Part shown: one piece after another, positions 11,801 to 24,356 of the stretch
How positions within the stretch are numbered: the first letter of the stretch is position 1
Layout: the number at the start of each line of letters is the position of its first letter
Assembly: GCA_033439795.1 (NCBI GenBank)
Contig: JAUTDP010000001.1
Location: 1,984,001 to 2,048,000, forward strand
Direction: 5' to 3'
DNA length: 64,000 bases
Source of the DNA: Sordaria brevicollis
Lineage: Eukaryota > Ascomycota > Sordariomycetes > Sordariales > Sordariaceae
Position numbers and translations under genes: made by a program
The notes under the pieces: model-generated
Databases searched by the model: none
What the model was told of the DNA's origin: nothing
Seen by the model: the letters and a program-made list of their open reading frames with translations, nothing else

Positions 11801-14498
11801 CCCTATTTACGAAAACCCTTATATTTATAGAATTTAACCCTAAAAAGGTTATTTATTTAAAAGTAAATTATAGCGGTTATATTTTCGGAGGAGTAATTAT
11901 ATAAAATTAAAAGAACGGTATACGTAAAATTATTAATTTTTATTCCAAAAAATTAGTATTAAAGAAATATTAATAATTATTTCCTATTTAGAAGAATAAT
12001 TTATAGATTTTTGTAATTATAAAGAATTTATTATTTTAATAGATTATAAGAATTTAGAATACTTTATAGAGAAATAGCGGTTATTTAAAAAATAAGCCCG
12101 CTAAGTAAAATACTTTTTACATTTTAATTTTAATATCGTTTATAAATTAAATAAAAATATTATAATCTTAAACGCTTTATTTCGCCGAAATGAGGATAAA
12201 CCTATAAAAGAAGATTTTAAAATTAAAAATATATAATTTATTCTAGAATCTATATTTAAAAAATACGTACGCATTTCCGCTTTTTTTATAACGCTAAAAC
12301 CGGTAGGAAGAGCGTAGGTCTTTAAAAATCCGGATTTATAATAATTTTAGGATTAAACGGTCTAAAAAAATTCTATATATTAAATTATATTATAAGCCGT
12401 TACCGAAAATGCCCGTACTTTTAAACTATTTTTATAATTTAAAATATAAATCGCCGATTATATTATAAATAATTTAAGGCGATTAAAATATAAAGGAAAA
12501 TTCTAAATTTTAGGAATTCCCGCGGCTATAGAAGTAATAGCCCTAATAATAACGGAAAAGGAATATTAATTTAATACTTTATATACCGCTTTAATCTAAT
12601 ACGTATATAAAGCTTTTACCCTTAATTACCTAAAAAAGGAAGGAATAATTTATATATTTATAAAAAAATATTATTAATTTTTATTAAGCCTTTAAATTTA
12701 ATAATTTCTACGCAATTATTACGTATATAATTCGATAAAAGTTTAAAGAAATTTAAAACGAAGGCTCCTCTAATTTTTATTACCCTTAAAATATTAATAC
12801 CGAAATTTGTAATTAGATTTTATTACTAATTTCCTAAATTCTAAAGGTAATATTTACTTATTAATTTATAAAGACCGATTAACGAAGGGAATAATTCTAG
12901 AGTTTATACCCTTTATAAACGCAAATTTATATATAAAACGGTTCTTCTCTTACTTTATCCATTATTATAATTAATTATATATTATTATTAATAATAAAGG
13001 TATTAATTAAATAAATAAATTTTAAAAACGTTTTTACAAATTGATAAGTATAGAATAGCTCTTTAATATTATTTATTATTTATAAATAAATAAAGGTTTA
13101 AAGAGAATAAATTAAAAGGTCTATACCTTTTTTAAAATATATATTAATTATTTATAAAATAATTAAGACCGTTAAACCCCTATAATATAATTCGCTATTA
13201 ATAATAGAATTAATATTTTAATTAGTATAAACCTATTTTTTACTTCTTATAATTACGAAAATAATTTTATAATTCCTATAATAAAAGATTCTATACCCTT
13301 ACTTATAATATTTATTTTAAGAAAAAAGGCCTACAAATTTATTAAAAAGCTATAGTAAATTTCGAATTTATATTAAATTATTATAGCTACTATTATATAA
13401 TAATAAAAGAAGTTCGTTAACCGGTCGAAATATTTTATTAAAAAATTCTAAGTAGGAAATAAAATTTAATTTAACTTTAAAAATTTTAATTCTAAACGCT
13501 TAAAAAAAAAGCTCGACGTAATCTACGTAAAATATATTATATTTAAAATATTCTCTCCCTATATAATAAAATTTAAAAAGCTCTTTACGGGCGCTTATAA
13601 TATTTTTTATATAGACCTATTATATAAAGCCGTAGAAGATCCTTTTCCGGGATAAATTATATCCAATTTATAATTTTTAATAATAATCGTAGAAGGAAAA
13701 AAAGAATAGGAGGTAGAAAAAATCCTTTACGTAAATAATTTTATAGACTTTAACGGTATAATTATAAGAAATATTCTTATAAAATAGAAGGGATTTAAAA
13801 ATATTATATAAAAGCCCCTAAAAAATTTCCTAAAAATTATAATATTAAACGAATTCGAAAAGTAATACGGGCCTATAAATATAAATATAAGACCCTTAGA
13901 AAAAAAGTAAAGCGGGAAATAAATTCGCTCGGGAGCGAAATAATATTAATATAATTAAAAACTAAAAAGTCTATCCTAAGAAGGAAGACGGTAAAGGTTA
14001 ACTTATTATAAAAAAATTCCTAATTATATAAAAAAGAAAAAAAAATAATAAAAAAAAAATTTAAACCGTAATATTATTTATTTTTCTATTTATACCCTCC
14101 TTTTTTCCTCTTATTAAATTTACTTTATTTTTAATAACCGAAGGGGCTATAAGGCCGAAAACCGAACGTATAAAAATAAAAGCGGGGGCCGGGGTATTAA
14201 AAAAATTATAACCGAAGGAAAAAATCGAAGGCGAAATACCGGGAATAGGAGAAGGGAAAGTAATAACCTCTACGGATTCGGCTTCGGTAAATTTAATAGT
14301 AATAACTTTAGTATAGAAATATATACCGCGGGTATAAAGATAAAAAGGGGTTATAAATTTTTATTTTTTAATTAAAGGCCGGGGAATTTCTTCCTCTTTT
14401 TCGATAAAAAGGGGGCGGGCGGCCGTAGTAAGGGGGAAGCGGGTAAAAAAACCTCCTAACGATTTATTAACGTTAATAACGATTTATTAAAACGCCCA
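8808..14498 (+). mobile_element. Gypsy A: RIP-degraded Ty3/Gypsy-type element
   Basis: A plus-strand gag-pol relic. The order is a gag-like segment, a zinc knuckle in which every Cys and His codon is now Tyr (9995-10036), and reverse transcriptase with KPG followed by a NRYPLPL-like motif (about 11090-11180) and the active-site motif mutated to YINN (11413-11424). An RNase H region follows, then integrase around 12810-13010 with a DRLTKGIILEF-like stretch. The integrase lies after RNase H, as in Ty3/Gypsy rather than Ty1/copia. No convincing LTR pair is visible. The proposed ends are an inverted TGGGCGTTT (8808-8816) and AAACGCCCA (14490-14498), which have the TG...CA form of LTR ends, but I find no target duplication. 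The boundaries are therefore less certain than the identity. Confidence 0.75.
9995..10036 (+). other. RIP-inactivated CCHC zinc knuckle of Gypsy A gag
   Basis: Fourteen codons keep the spacing of the retroelement zinc knuckle, C-x2-C-x4-H-x4-C, but positions 1, 4, 9 and 14 are all TAT (Tyr). TGT to TAT (G-to-A) and CAT to TAT (C-to-T) are both RIP changes. The Gly-Glu pair just before position 9 is a plausible match to the Gly-His region of the motif. Confidence 0.7.
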
Positions 14499-14755
14499 TC
14501 CGCACGTTGAGGAAGCATGTGGTCCCCCCCCCCCCGTCTTCCATCCTAATATTAAATAGGGGGGACCTATACGACGAGACGGCAAAAGCGGCGGTTCTAT
14601 TTACCGCGGTTCGAATTACTGAAATTGCGGAGCCCCTAGACCTACAATTGCCCGATTCGGCAAATTCTGAGTTCAGCTAAACTCAAATCGCAGGACATAT
14701 CACATTCAATCCCACATAGCTTCATACACACTCGGTCAAATTTTAATCTAAAAAA
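14499..14755. other. Short spared spacer with a C12 run
   Basis: About 260 bp of near-normal composition lies between Gypsy A and the next AT-rich relic. It includes a homopolymer of 12 C (14524-14535) and a GGGGGG run near 14565. No coding or RNA gene is evident; one GGTTCGAATTA at about 14607 resembles a tRNA B box but has no matching tRNA around it. Confidence 0.55.
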
Positions 14756-15767
14756 TCTAATAGATATATTATATTTATCTTTATATATATTTAAAATTAT
14801 ATATAAATATATTTATATTTAATAATAATATAAAGTTACGCGTATTGGGAAAATAATATTTTATCCGATGGGATTTTATAAATATTTACCTACGACCGTA
14901 ATTACGTACCTAATTCTACTATTTAACGTCCGTTTAATATTTGAAAATCGCTAAATTTAAATATTTACCGGCAAAACGTTATTACCCGGCAATTCGCAAT
15001 TGAATTTTACTAATAAAACGTTTACGCCCGGCAATTTACTTACTTTACCGGCAAAACCCACTCCCAGCAAATCTTCCACTTTACAACACATTACGTTACT
15101 ACCTTTTACCCTATTACCTTTTACTATATAATAATATTTCTAACTAATACTATTTTTTTTATTACCACTTTTATTAAATAGCGTTATATAATACTAATAA
15201 TTATTTTAATATTATTATATTCATTAATTCCAATATTTTAAACGAATTGCGCATATTATTTATAAAATTATATTTAATCGACCGACCAATTACGGCGTAA
15301 TTAATACCTTCTACCCAACGGCGGTAATTATTACCCGCAATTAATACCTTCCCCGGCGGTAATTATTACCCACGACCGCTAATACCTTTTATTTAATAAT
15401 ATTAATAAAAAAAGTCGTAATATTATTTACCTATAACCGCTATTTATAACCGCTACCCGTAATCCTACTACCTTTTACCCCGCAATATTAATTAAAAAAT
15501 TATAATATTATTTACCCGTAACCGTTATTCTAAATCGATTACTACCTTCTACCCCACTATTACTACTTTTTATTTCAATTACTATTTATTAATAAATAAT
15601 ATAATCGCAATAGTAATAAATACGATTATAATTACGAATATAAATATTATTATTTTATAACGCGATTATTAAATATTTATTAATACCCTCCTAAAAAAAT
15701 ATAAGAATTTCCCTCCCCCCGCCTCTTTCGATTCTTAATTTCTCTCCTTTTCATTATATAATTTTTT

Positions 15768-16675
15768 CCCAACTTCTTTTAAAGAAATTATTTCCTAACT
15801 TCTTTTAAAAGAGGGTTAATCCCCCCTTTCTTTTCCTCTTTTCTCTTCCCTTCTTATCCCCTCCCTTTTCTACCCTTCCCCTCCACACTACGGTTAATTT
15901 TTTTTATTACCATTTTAAACTTCGACTATAATCTATTCCTATATATTCGGGTCTAACTATTTACCACCGGCTTCTCGACCTTTACTATTACTTCAACCTC
16001 CCTTAAATTATTTCCTAACTTCTTTTAAAATTTCGAATTTCGACCATAATTATCCCACCGATATAATTCTTCTATTAAAAAGAATCCCCTACTTCGTTAA
16101 CTTTATCCCGGATACTATTAATAATTTTAATACCGGGATTTAATTTTATAATTAATTAACTTAGAGGCTATAAAATACTTACTAGAAAATTAAAATTTCC
16201 GAACTCTAATTAAAAATTTACTTTCTAATAATTAAAAATAATGTTATAATAATCATTAATTATTTCCCAACTTCTTTTAAAACTTCAATTTTAAAATCGT
16301 TCACTACCGCCCTATAATAAAACGGAATCGGCGCCCGGCCGTTCTACGCGAAATTACCTAATTAATAATTAATTTACCCTTCTCCCCCCCCCCCTTTCTC
16401 CCTTTTCCCCTCCCTTCTTCCCCCGTTAACTTCTATTTTATAATAATTATTATTAAATATAATATACTCAACCCTATAATTACTACTATCCTTAATAATT
16501 ATTTCCCGATTTTTTTCATTTACTATTACCCTTTAATAAAAAAATATTAACGCCCAACCTTTTTATACTAAATTACTAAATTAAATTATAGAAAATAACG
16601 CCAACCCTTAAATATACCGGCCGATACCTAACCGTAGAAAATAATATTATAATTATCTCCCAATTTCTTTTAAAA
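15768..16675 (+). repeat. Five dispersed copies of a 19-nt motif
   Basis: The motif TYCYYAAYTTCTTTTAAAA, usually preceded by AATTAT, occurs near 15768 (ending AAAG in this copy), 15791, 16011, 16262 and 16656. The spacings are 23, 220, 251 and 394 bp, so this is not a simple tandem array. Differences between copies are C/T transitions. On the minus strand it would encode a repeated LKEVGK-like peptide; whether that was ever translated is unknown. Confidence 0.75.
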
Positions 16676-16811
16676 CCCTATCTATATTAAGTCGGCGTTT
16701 TATCTATTATATCATTCTTCCTTAAAATTAAATAACTATTACTACCGGCCACATAAAGGAGAAAATATACGGCGGTTAAATAAAATAAAATTATTATCAA
16801 TCGAGGGTTAC

Positions 16812-16900
16812 TTTAGGTCTATCTTTCGGTCTATCTTTCGGTCTATCTTTCGGTTTATCTTTTAATCTATCTTTTAATTTATTTTTCAATTTATAATTTA
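16812..16900. repeat. 12-bp tandem repeat array
   Basis: About seven head-to-tail copies of a 12-bp unit (CTATCTTTCGGT on the plus strand). The left copies are nearly identical and the right copies are eroded by C-to-T and G-to-A changes. On the minus strand one frame is open through it and reads as a PKDR tetrapeptide repeat. Confidence 0.85.
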
Positions 16901-17263
16901 AATATTCCAATTATACAAAATAGAAAAATTAATAAAAAAATACAACATATATAAAAAAATTAAATCAATATAACATTTCGTTAATAAAAAGAATCCTAAT
17001 ATTTATATTATTATTTATAATACCTACTATTAACGAATTATAAATTCATTTCCTATTTCTTTTTTTATTATTATTCCCTTCTAACTATTTAACCAATTAA
17101 CTAATATTATTTATTTAATAGTAAATCCTTTAAAAAATATTTAAATCCTATTAATAAAATCCTAATATACCGTACCGTTTTACTACCTATAAGTAAATAA
17201 AAGCTTTTTATAAATAATTATTTTATAACCCGAACCGAGGGGGGTTGCGGGTATAATTTAAAC

Positions 17264-17268
17264 GGTAC
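17264..17268. repeat. Target-site duplication, left copy, Gypsy B
   Basis: GGTAC directly precedes the 5' LTR, and AGTAC (24652-24656) directly follows the 3' LTR. The five-base length is standard for Ty3/Gypsy integrases. The single G/A difference is a RIP-type transition. Confidence 0.7.
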
Positions 17269-17563
17269 TATCACAGGCTTGGCCTAGTGACTGCACGTGA
17301 TTTAGTTACGTGCCTGTACTAAGGTTGTAATTATTATTAAAATAATTACAACCTTACTCGGCTAGCCCGCCGCCGCGGTCGTATAGCGATACGGTCGCAA
17401 TCCCGGTTATATAACTACGCGCGCCCTACGCGCGTATAATCTATGCGCCGTACCCTTATAAAGGTAATTACCCGCGTATAGCTTCGCTCCCTTTTTTCTT
17501 TTCTTTCTTTATATAATATCGTATATCCTATTTTATTTACTTTAATTATATTTACCCGTAATA
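17269..17563 (+). repeat. Gypsy B 5' LTR
   Basis: The LTR starts TATCAC. Its partner ends GTGATA, the exact inverse; this copy ends GTAATA. The first 90 bp are packed with inverted repeats: a perfect 15-bp hairpin at 17321-17355, GCACGT/ACGTGC at 17293-17313 and ACAGGC/GCCTGT at 17273-17317. A GC-rich core near 17360-17440 is shared almost unchanged with the other LTR. Against the 3' LTR the first 85 bp here are less mutated, and the part after about 17440 is more mutated. Confidence 0.92.
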
Positions 17564-19214
17564 ATATATTATACTTTACTATTACGTTTATAACGTATAA
17601 TTTTCGATTATTTAAACGTATTAAAATTATTTTATTTATAAATCGTTAAACTTAATATTCTCTCTTTTTCCGATAATTAGGGTAATTTCCTTCATTATAA
17701 TAACTTCGACCGTTAATTAATTATTAGAATCGCATCCTTTTATTCAAAAAATAAAGGTAGCCTTCTTTTTATTTAGCGGATAAAGGTAAACGCCGCATTT
17801 CTTTTTCTCTTTTTTTCTCTTTCTTTTTCTCCATTTTCGAAATCGTTTCGTAAATTACAAACCTTCTCTCTATTCGTTAATATCGAATATAAATAGTAAT
17901 AGCGATCCTACGTACTTTTTAAGAAGCGATAACGAATTCCCTACGATTTTCCGCTCTTTAAATATTAATAAACTATTTACAATAAACGATTTATTTATTT
18001 ACAATATTAACGTTTACATTACTATTTTATACAAATTTCCTATCCTTTAAAGTATTAATAATTTTATTACCGCCGTCGAAAAGGATAAAGATAAAGAAAC
18101 GGTCCCTAAAAATTATTTATCTAATATTAATATTATCGCCGGATACCCCACTTTCTATTCGATTATTATATTTATTACCCGTAGTTACGTTAAAATTCTA
18201 TTTATTACTAAAGATTACCACAAGGAGGTATTTATTCACCGCTATATTATTAACGACGTTTAAAATAAATTCAACGACGTAAATTTCAAATATTATTAAT
18301 TCGTCGTTAAATATTAATCCTTTAAAGTTAATAAATTTACCGCCGATAAATATAATAATACCCTTTATAATATTATTTCGAAATTTACAATTTAATTTAA
18401 TACGAATATTACGGGTAAGATTAATAATATTAATATTATATTCGGCCACTATTAAATTATTAATAACCTTTTTATCTTTATAAGAGAGGAATTTAATAAC
18501 GCCGTTACCCGTTGCGAGATTTTTACCGCTTAACGTTTCCGTATTTAATTTTAATAAAAAGTCAATACCCTCTTCTATTTTAATAAGGGTATTAAAATTA
18601 TTAAAATAATTCTACTTCTAGGTTTTAAAATCCTATTTAATATCCGTAAAGAGTTTTAAACTATTTAAAACAATAAGCTTAAAAATATTTAACGTTGGAA
18701 AATCGGAAAGGAATTTATAAATTATTTAATTAAACGTTTTAAGAATATTAATTTAATTAATAATATTAACCGCCATTTCGAGGAGTATTATATAAAAAAC
18801 CGCCCTTTTATTGAATTTAAATAAAAATTTACTAATTTTTATAATTTAATCGGTTATAATAACGTTATAAAAATTTATTACTTTCGTAATAAAATTAATA
18901 AACATTTTTATAATAATTTTACCTATTATAACCCCCCGGCCGCCGACGACTTTTATACTTAACTCGATTTATACCGTATTATTATTATTAATTTCGAAGA
19001 TACCGATTATTATTAGAAGATAATTAACCGCGCCTTTAATTTATTTATTTCTAATACCGCTACCGCCCCCACCGCTAACTCCAATTCCGCCCTTCGCGCT
19101 AATCCCGATAACGTCCTTATTAATTAAAATAATAATAAAATGGATTTAAACGCTATTAATTTAATTATATTTATTTATAAAAATATTTTCAATTAGCGTA
19201 TATATAAGGGCTTC

Positions 19215-19256
19215 TACCACTATTATAATTAAAAAGGATATATTAATTATAATTAT
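19215..19256 (+). other. RIP-inactivated CCHC zinc knuckle of Gypsy B gag
   Basis: Codons at positions 1, 4, 9 and 14 of a C-x2-C-x4-H-x4-C layout are TAC, TAT, TAT and TAT, all Tyr. An in-frame TAA sits at position 6, followed by Lys-Gly before the former His. This is the same conversion as in Gypsy A, in an independent element. Confidence 0.75.
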
Positions 19257-22200
19257 ATTAATTCGATGAATTATAATAATTAGGGCCGTTAGGATAGTAA
19301 AAATAAGGGTAATAAAAAGAAGAAAAAGTGTAATTAGGGTTAGTAAATTAAAGTCCGCGTTGTTAATATTATTTTAACCGCCCTTACTACCCCTATTATT
19401 CCGGCCGCCGAAAGTAAAGAATATTATAACGTTCTAGAAAATAAGTAATTTTTATATTTAATTACGTATAAAAGCTTTAACGGTTATTATAATTCTTAAT
19501 TAAAAAGGATAAAGTTTTAAATTCCCTGGAATTAAAGGGTTTAAAGGAAATACGGATTTAATTTTTAAATAATTTTATTACCCCAAATTTAATATTCCTT
19601 TTTTCCTATATAATAACCGGTTTATATAAACATTATTATATTATTCTCGTTAATAATAAATATTTTACGTTCGTTTTTATCGATTATTCTTTTATAATAA
19701 AAAATAACCTTCTACGTTTTAAATTTTAACGTTTAAAGAAATTAATTTTAGTTAATAGCGTAATTAAAAGTATTATTTCTAAAAGAATAAGGGTTAAATT
19801 CCGTATCGGATTTTATAATAAAATTATTACCTTTTTAATATATAATATCTCCCTTAAATACCCTATAATTTTAGGTTTCCTATAAATATAATTTTATAAA
19901 CCCGAGATTAATTATAATATATATAACGTATAATTTAAGTATTATTATAATTATTACTTTATTATAAACCTATTTAACGAATTAATTATAATATTACGCG
20001 CTATTTTTAATAACGTTACGATCGCCGCTATTAGGGCTTTCTTTAAATTTATTTTAATAACGACCCCCTTTTAAAAAAATACGCTAATTCCTAAAATTAT
20101 TCTTTTAATTATAATATAAAATTTAATTTCGATAATTATATTTACGGTTATTTTTAAAACGAAGTCCGCTCTTTAAATAAAGAAATTTATTCTTTAAAAG
20201 AAGCCCGCTCCCTAAATTAACCCTATTCTTATTTATAATTTACCCGTTCTTAAATTTTCCTAACTTTTTATTCGCTATAATATTACCCCGCTTAAGGCTT
20301 TAATTATTAATCGGGCTAATATTAAAGTTTAAAGTATTTTAAAAATAGCCGTTCTCTTTATTAAAATTAAGAGCCCTATAATTTATAAGCCCTATATTAA
20401 ATTAAATAGTCGGCGTATATTAATTAATACGTATTATAAATACGGTCTCCGTTTATTTAAAACGGTAAATAATTTATTAAATTTAAAGGATATTAAAGAA
20501 TTTAATACCGCTACGTTTAATTTCTTATACGAAAAGGATAATTTATAATTTATAATTATAATATATATAGAATTCGAATATTTAACCGTTATTTACGAAT
20601 TTAACGAAATTACTTTAACTGAAGAAATTATTAACGATATTTAGAATAGAGAGGGTAAAAAATATAAGGATATATTATTAAAGGATTTTTATAATTTTAT
20701 TAAAATTATAATAGGTAATAATTCCGAAAATAATATTAAAACCGCGGTCTTAGTAAAATTATTATATTTAATAAATAATTTTAATTAGGATATTCTTATA
20801 TATAAAAAAATTATTTATTAAATTACGGTAATTAAAATCGCTAAATAAATTAATTTTGATAAAATTATAGAGGAGGATACGAAGAAGTTTTTTAAAAAGA
20901 ATCGATAGTTAATATTATTAAAAGAGGAAATTATAACTAAAATCCCCGAATAGTATTATAAGAATATTTTAACTTTCTTACCCTAATTGGCGAAAGAGGT
21001 CCTACTTTATCGTATTTATAATTATAAAATTAAATTATTATTAAATATTAAACCGCTTAGCGTTTACGTTCGTTTAATATCCTTTATCGAAATTTCGGTT
21101 ATTAAGTAATAGGTTAATAATAATCTTCGTAAAAACTTTATCCACCTTTTATAATTAATTGCGGCCGCCCCTATCCTCCTAATTAAAAAACTGGGCGGCG
21201 GAATTCGAATTTATATAAATTATAAAAGTATTAATAATATTATTTTAAAGTCCCGCTACTTATTCCCGTTAATTAAAGAGACTTTAAATTCGATTTATAA
21301 AGTAAAAATTTTTATTAAATTAAATATTATTATTATATTTAATCGGATACGGGTTAAAGAGGGCTACGAATAATTAATTACGTTTATTATTCGTTTCGGT
21401 TTATTCGAATTTTTAATTTGTCCGTTTAACCTTTAAAGCGCGTTAAATACGTTTTAAAATTATATTAATAATATTTTGTATAATATTTTCGACGTTTATA
21501 TAATTATATATTTTAATAATATTTCAATTTATTTTAATAATAAAGAAGAATACGAATAATATATTAACGAAGTTTTGGAATAAATAATTAAAATAGGATT
21601 GCAAATTAATATCGATAAATACGAATTTTATATAATATATACGAAATATTTAAGTCTAATTATTACGCCCGGCGGTATCGAAATAAATCCCGAAAAGGTC
21701 GCCGCCGTTATAATATAGTAGGTTCCCGATCTTAAACGTTTATTATAACGTTTTTTAAATTTCGTTAACTTCTATTATCGTTTTATAAAATATTTTTCGA
21801 TTATAGTAAAATTACTTTATAAATTAATTAAGAAAATAGTACCCGTAGATTAAAAATAAATAAAGCGGTATTAAAATTCTTTTAAAATATTAAAGAAAAC
21901 TTTTATAAATGGATTAATTTTATATATTTATAATTAATTTAAATTAATTATTATAGAAACGGACGCTTTAAATTAAGTTTATAGAAGAATTTTATTATAA
22001 TATAATAATAATAATATTTTACGACTAATCGCCTATTTTAATTAAAGATATTCCGCCGCCGAATATAATTATAATATTTACAATAAAAAATTACTAACTA
22101 TTATTAAAATATTAGAGGAATAGAAACCGGAATTTAAAAGAATATAATAACCGTTTAAAATTTTTACGGATTATCGGAATTTAAAAATATTTATAATTAA

Positions 22201-24356
22201 TAAATAATTAACGCCCTACTATATAAAATAATTTCAATTCTTATTTCGTTTTAACTTTATAATTAAATACCGACCGGGTTCCTTTTAAATTCGCCCCGAC
22301 GCCTTTAACCGTAAATTAAAAAATATCCTTAAGAACGTAAATAACGAACGGTTATTAATACGTAATAAAATCCTATTAAATAAAAACTTCTTTATTAATA
22401 GCGCCTTTATTTTAAAGCCGGAAGACGAACCGGATATAGGAAACTTCGTCGGTTATAAATATAAAGCTCTAAGAAAAATAGAATTAGAAGAATTAATAGG
22501 AATTAAATATTTATACGAATTAAATATTTTAAACGAAAAATTAATAAATAATTTAGTAACGGAATTTTATAAGAAATTTACTTTTTTATAAAACGTTTTA
22601 GCCTATTTATTAAATTTTAACCGTCGCGTATAATTAAAAGAAGTATATAAATAAATAGTAAAAACTTTATTCGTAGAATACCGTATTATTTAAAGACGTA
22701 TTTATTTTAAGAATATTATTATTATAAATTTTAATAATTCTATTCTTTATTTATAATTCCTTCGATGTATTTATAATTCGTTATTGATAAAGTATTTAAA
22801 TAAAGAAAAAACCTTCTATTTATTATTATAATTTTATTTTTAATTAAAAGTATATTAATTTATTAAAATATATTATGAAGTATACCTTTAATACGTAAAA
22901 ATAAAGCCTTTACAATACTCCTTTTACGATTTATTAAAATTATTAACTATTCTTTTCGCGCTATAGAAAGATATTTCTATTAATTATATTACCCTATTAA
23001 TACCCTATTTTTAGAAGGAATAAGAATTTAAATACGTCGCGGTAATTATTAATTAATTGATTAAAATATATTATTTTATCCCCTATAAAATTTTAATAAT
23101 AGAGGAATTAATAAAGTATTTTATTAATAAAATTTATAGCCTTTATAACGTACCCGATATTATTATTTCTAATTATAATATATAATTTATTTTAATATTT
23201 TAAAAGATTTTATCTTTAAAATTAAAGGTTAATTTAAAGCCTTCGTTCGTTTTCTACTTATTTATTAATAATTAGACCGAATATATTAACGCCGAAATAG
23301 AACGTTATTTAAAGATTTATATTAATTAGGCTTAAAATAATCAAATTAATTAATTATTAATCGCAGAATTTGTAAGAAATAATACCGCTTTTAAAATTAT
23401 AGGAATATCCCCCTTTTTTATTAATTATAATTTTAACCCGTATATAAATATTAAATTAGTTACCCCCTACCCTTCCGAATTATTAAAAATTCAAGAAATT
23501 AAATTTTTTAAAATTTATAAAATAGCGGAGCGGTTTAAAATCATCTTCAATTTTATAATAATTAAAATAAAATAAATATAATAACGTTATAAAAATAATA
23601 TTAATATTAAGAAATTAAATACCCTAATTTATAAACCGGGTAATATAATCCTCTTCGATATTTAAAATTTCGAAACCGGTCGCCCGTACGTTAAATTTAC
23701 TCCGTTTTTCGAAAATCTTTTTTTAATTATTAAAATTAATACCTATTCCGTTATTTTTAAATTACTAATTAATATAAAATACAGACAAACTTTTAATATA
23801 AATAAAATAAAGCCTTAATCGCTAACGGATTTATTAAATTAAATATAATAGTAATAGAATATTTATACTAATATAAGGAAGATTATATACCGAATAAATA
23901 ATAGCGAAGATTCTTTCGAATAGGATTTCGTAGAAATCGATAGATATAAAAAGGAGAAGGGTTATTAAATATATTACATTATTTAAAATCCCTTTTATAA
24001 ATTTAATTAATAATTGCGTATTAATATAATAATATATTTAAAAAAAATTAGGGAATTTTACGAAAAGTATTCTAATATTTTAATACCGTTAAATTAAATT
24101 AAGGCCGAGAAAAAGAAATTTAGGGAGGAAGTACAGAAATTAGAGGAATTAAAAATATTATTATAAAAAGAAAATTCGCTAACGGAGAATATAAAGGCTC
24201 CGGCCGAAGAATAGAAGGAAGTAAGGAAAAGGTCGCTATAATTAAAGACCGCTACGGCTATAGAAATTTTTCGAAATATAATAATACGTTTAATAGGGAT
24301 TTTTATTATTTTATATAATAATAATTAATTATACGGCTTCTTTTAATTGGGGGTAA

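Larger units (their letters stand above)
14756..17263. pseudogene. Unidentified RIP-degraded sequence with internal repeats
   Basis: AT-rich relic DNA that I could not assign. It has a pyrimidine-rich plus strand, diverged short repeats built on GGCGGTAATTATTACC (about 15318-15375), five copies of a 19-nt motif, a C11 run (16384-16394) and a 12-bp tandem array. Read on the minus strand it looks weakly coding (for example lysine-rich stretches), but no domain is recognisable. Gypsy B begins immediately to its right, so this may be the left half of whatever Gypsy B inserted into. Confidence 0.4.

Noticed and set aside
14600..14640. GGTTCGAATTA resembling a tRNA B box
   Set aside because: No A box or cloverleaf can be formed around it.
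15300..15560. CRISPR-like appearance of repeated GGTAATTATTACC words
   Set aside because: The repeats are unequal, diverged and unevenly spaced, without uniform spacers, and the genome is fungal.
18198..18449. 83-codon minus-strand frame within Gypsy B
   Set aside because: A chance opening in AT-rich sequence antisense to the gag relic.
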